6,128 nucleotides of DNA from Candidatus Segetimicrobium genomatis (GTDB lineage Bacteria; Sysuimicrobiota; Sysuimicrobiia; Sysuimicrobiales; Segetimicrobiaceae), in NCBI GenBank assembly GCA_005882445.1, contig VBAN01000497.1, positions 1 to 6,128 of the forward strand, in the 5' to 3' direction. How positions within the stretch are numbered: the first letter of the stretch is position 1; every line of letters begins with the position of its first letter. The translations under genes were made by a program, and so were the position numbers. Below are positions 5,630 through 6,128 of this stretch, one piece after another. Under the pieces are notes generated by a model that did not search any database, was not told the DNA's origin, and saw only the letters and a program-made list of their open reading frames with translations.

Positions 5630-5635
5630 CCGAGC
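5611..5635. other. Weak 6-bp stem spanning the convergent stop codons
   Basis: GCTCGG (5611-5616) and CCGAGC (5630-5635) are exact reverse complements around a 13-nt loop that contains both stop codons. No T-run follows on either strand, so any bidirectional terminator role is only a possibility. No better terminator is visible at this junction. Confidence 0.25.
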
Positions 5636-6128
5636 CGGCTGAGCCGCGATCCCCGCCGGCGACGCAGCGGCGCGAGGCCGAACAGCACGGTGCCGAACAG
5701 CAGGAGCGTTCCGGGCTCGGGAACCGACGCCGCCGGATCCCATCCGAGCGCGTTCATCTCGGTAATGTCGACCGGGGTGATGATGCCTTTCTCGCCGGGG
5801 GCAAGGCCGGCGTTGAACGAATCACCCGATGGCCCGCTGGTCACCCAGTCGGAGGTGTCGGAGGCATCGTCGAACGTGTGCAGACCCGTGGCGCCGCCAT
5901 CGATCGAGAAGCAGCTTTTGACGGGGTCCGGGTTGAGGGTACCGGGGGCGCAAGGATAGTATTTGTAGAAATCGAGGATCATGAGGAAATTCGGACCGCC
6001 CAAACCGTCGTCGGCCCGCCCCAATGCGTGCGAGACCTCGTGTTCGATCACCGACGTAAAGTCGAACTTACCGGCGCCGGGCTGCCCTCCGGTGAAATCC
6101 CAGTCGTTCCTGACCGCTGCGCCGACAT
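5626..6128 (-). CDS. Exported HExxH metalloprotease-like protein with PEP-CTERM signal, N-terminus beyond the right edge
   Basis: The C-terminal 166 codons are visible; the frame is open to the right edge. Near its start it reads VIEHEVSHALGRADD, an HExxHxxG zinc motif (6010-6042) with Asp at the place of the third metzincin ligand. It is followed by LDFYKYYPC, a FSIDGGATGLHTF block, a DTSDWVTSGPSGDSFNAG segment and ITPVDITEMNALGWDP. This order of blocks resembles the NF038122-type PEP-CTERM metalloprotease family, as I remember it. The last 32 residues form a PEP-CTERM signal: VPEPGT, a hydrophobic span, then an arginine-rich tail. Such proteins are exported, cut by an exosortase and released or attached at the surface. 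A signal peptide should lie outside the window. A GTG at 6049-6051 could be read as a start, but conserved-looking coding sequence continues upstream, so the gene is better treated as partial. No exosortase is in view. The proteolytic target is unknown. Confidence 0.85.
   Translation of the reverse strand, partial: VGAAVRNDWDFTGGQPGAGKFDFTSVIEHEVSHALGRADDGLGGPNFLMILDFYKYYPCAPGTLNPDPVKSCFSIDGGATGLHTFDDASDTSDWVTSGPSGDSFNAGLAPGEKGIITPVDITEMNALGWDPAASVPEPGTLLLFGTVLFGLAPLRRRRGSRLSRLG
5629..5724 (-). other. PEP-CTERM sorting signal of the metalloprotease-like protein
   Basis: The tail consists of the motif VPEPGT (PEP at 5713-5721), a hydrophobic segment LLLFGTVLFGLAPL and a basic end LRRRRGSRLSR. 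This is the standard three-part exosortase recognition signal, and it predicts an exosortase gene elsewhere in the genome. Confidence 0.85.

Noticed and set aside
4417..5743. Long minus-strand open frames of 267 and 361 codons
   Set aside because: They are antisense to the MFS and deacetylase genes, low complexity and without domains. Stop codons are scarce here because of GC content.
1..6128. CRISPR array, insertion sequence, attachment site or toxin-antitoxin pair
   Set aside because: No spaced direct repeats, transposase motifs, terminal inverted repeats or paired small genes were seen.

Overview
This window is GC-rich (roughly 70% by eye) bacterial DNA with tightly packed genes. The rightmost gene encodes a protein with a C-terminal PEP-CTERM sorting signal. 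Exosortase/PEP-CTERM systems are known mainly from environmental diderm bacteria, so the host is probably a GC-rich, Gram-negative-type soil, sediment or water bacterium. The sequence alone does not settle the phylum.

Layout. (1) Positions 1-1320, minus strand: the N-terminal three quarters of a gamma-glutamyltransferase-family enzyme. It runs off the left edge just after its autoprocessing/catalytic threonine and carries a very arginine-rich linker before that residue. (2) Positions 1321-1618: a divergent intergenic region with an AT-rich core. It holds a near-consensus sigma70-type promoter (TTGACA, 17 bp, GATAAT) pointing right, a small inverted repeat abutting the -35 box, a perfect 9-bp hairpin further upstream, and a leader of about 115 nt ending in a good ribosome binding site. 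(3) Positions 1619-5629, plus strand: a four-gene operon with junctions of 5 nt, a TTGA start/stop overlap and a TAATG start/stop overlap. It encodes a diacylglycerol-kinase-family lipid kinase, a UgtP/MGDG-synthase-like glycosyltransferase, a 12-helix MFS transporter and a membrane-anchored NodB-type polysaccharide deacetylase. (4) Positions 5626-6128, minus strand: the C-terminal part of a secreted HExxH metalloprotease-like protein ending in a PEP-CTERM signal. It converges on the operon with overlapping stop codons.

How the genes may work together. The operon combines the kinds of protein that Firmicutes use for glycolipid anchors: a diacylglycerol glycosyltransferase (UgtP/YpfP), an MFS glycolipid flippase (LtaA) and a diacylglycerol kinase (DgkB). 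Here they sit with a deacetylase in what looks like a diderm genome. My best inference is a glycoglycerolipid module. The kinase controls the diacylglycerol pool, the glycosyltransferase glycosylates diacylglycerol on the inner face, the MFS protein moves the product across, and the deacetylase could trim an N-acetyl group outside. Family assignments are well supported; the pathway is a hypothesis. The flanking gamma-glutamyltransferase and metalloprotease are probably unrelated to it.
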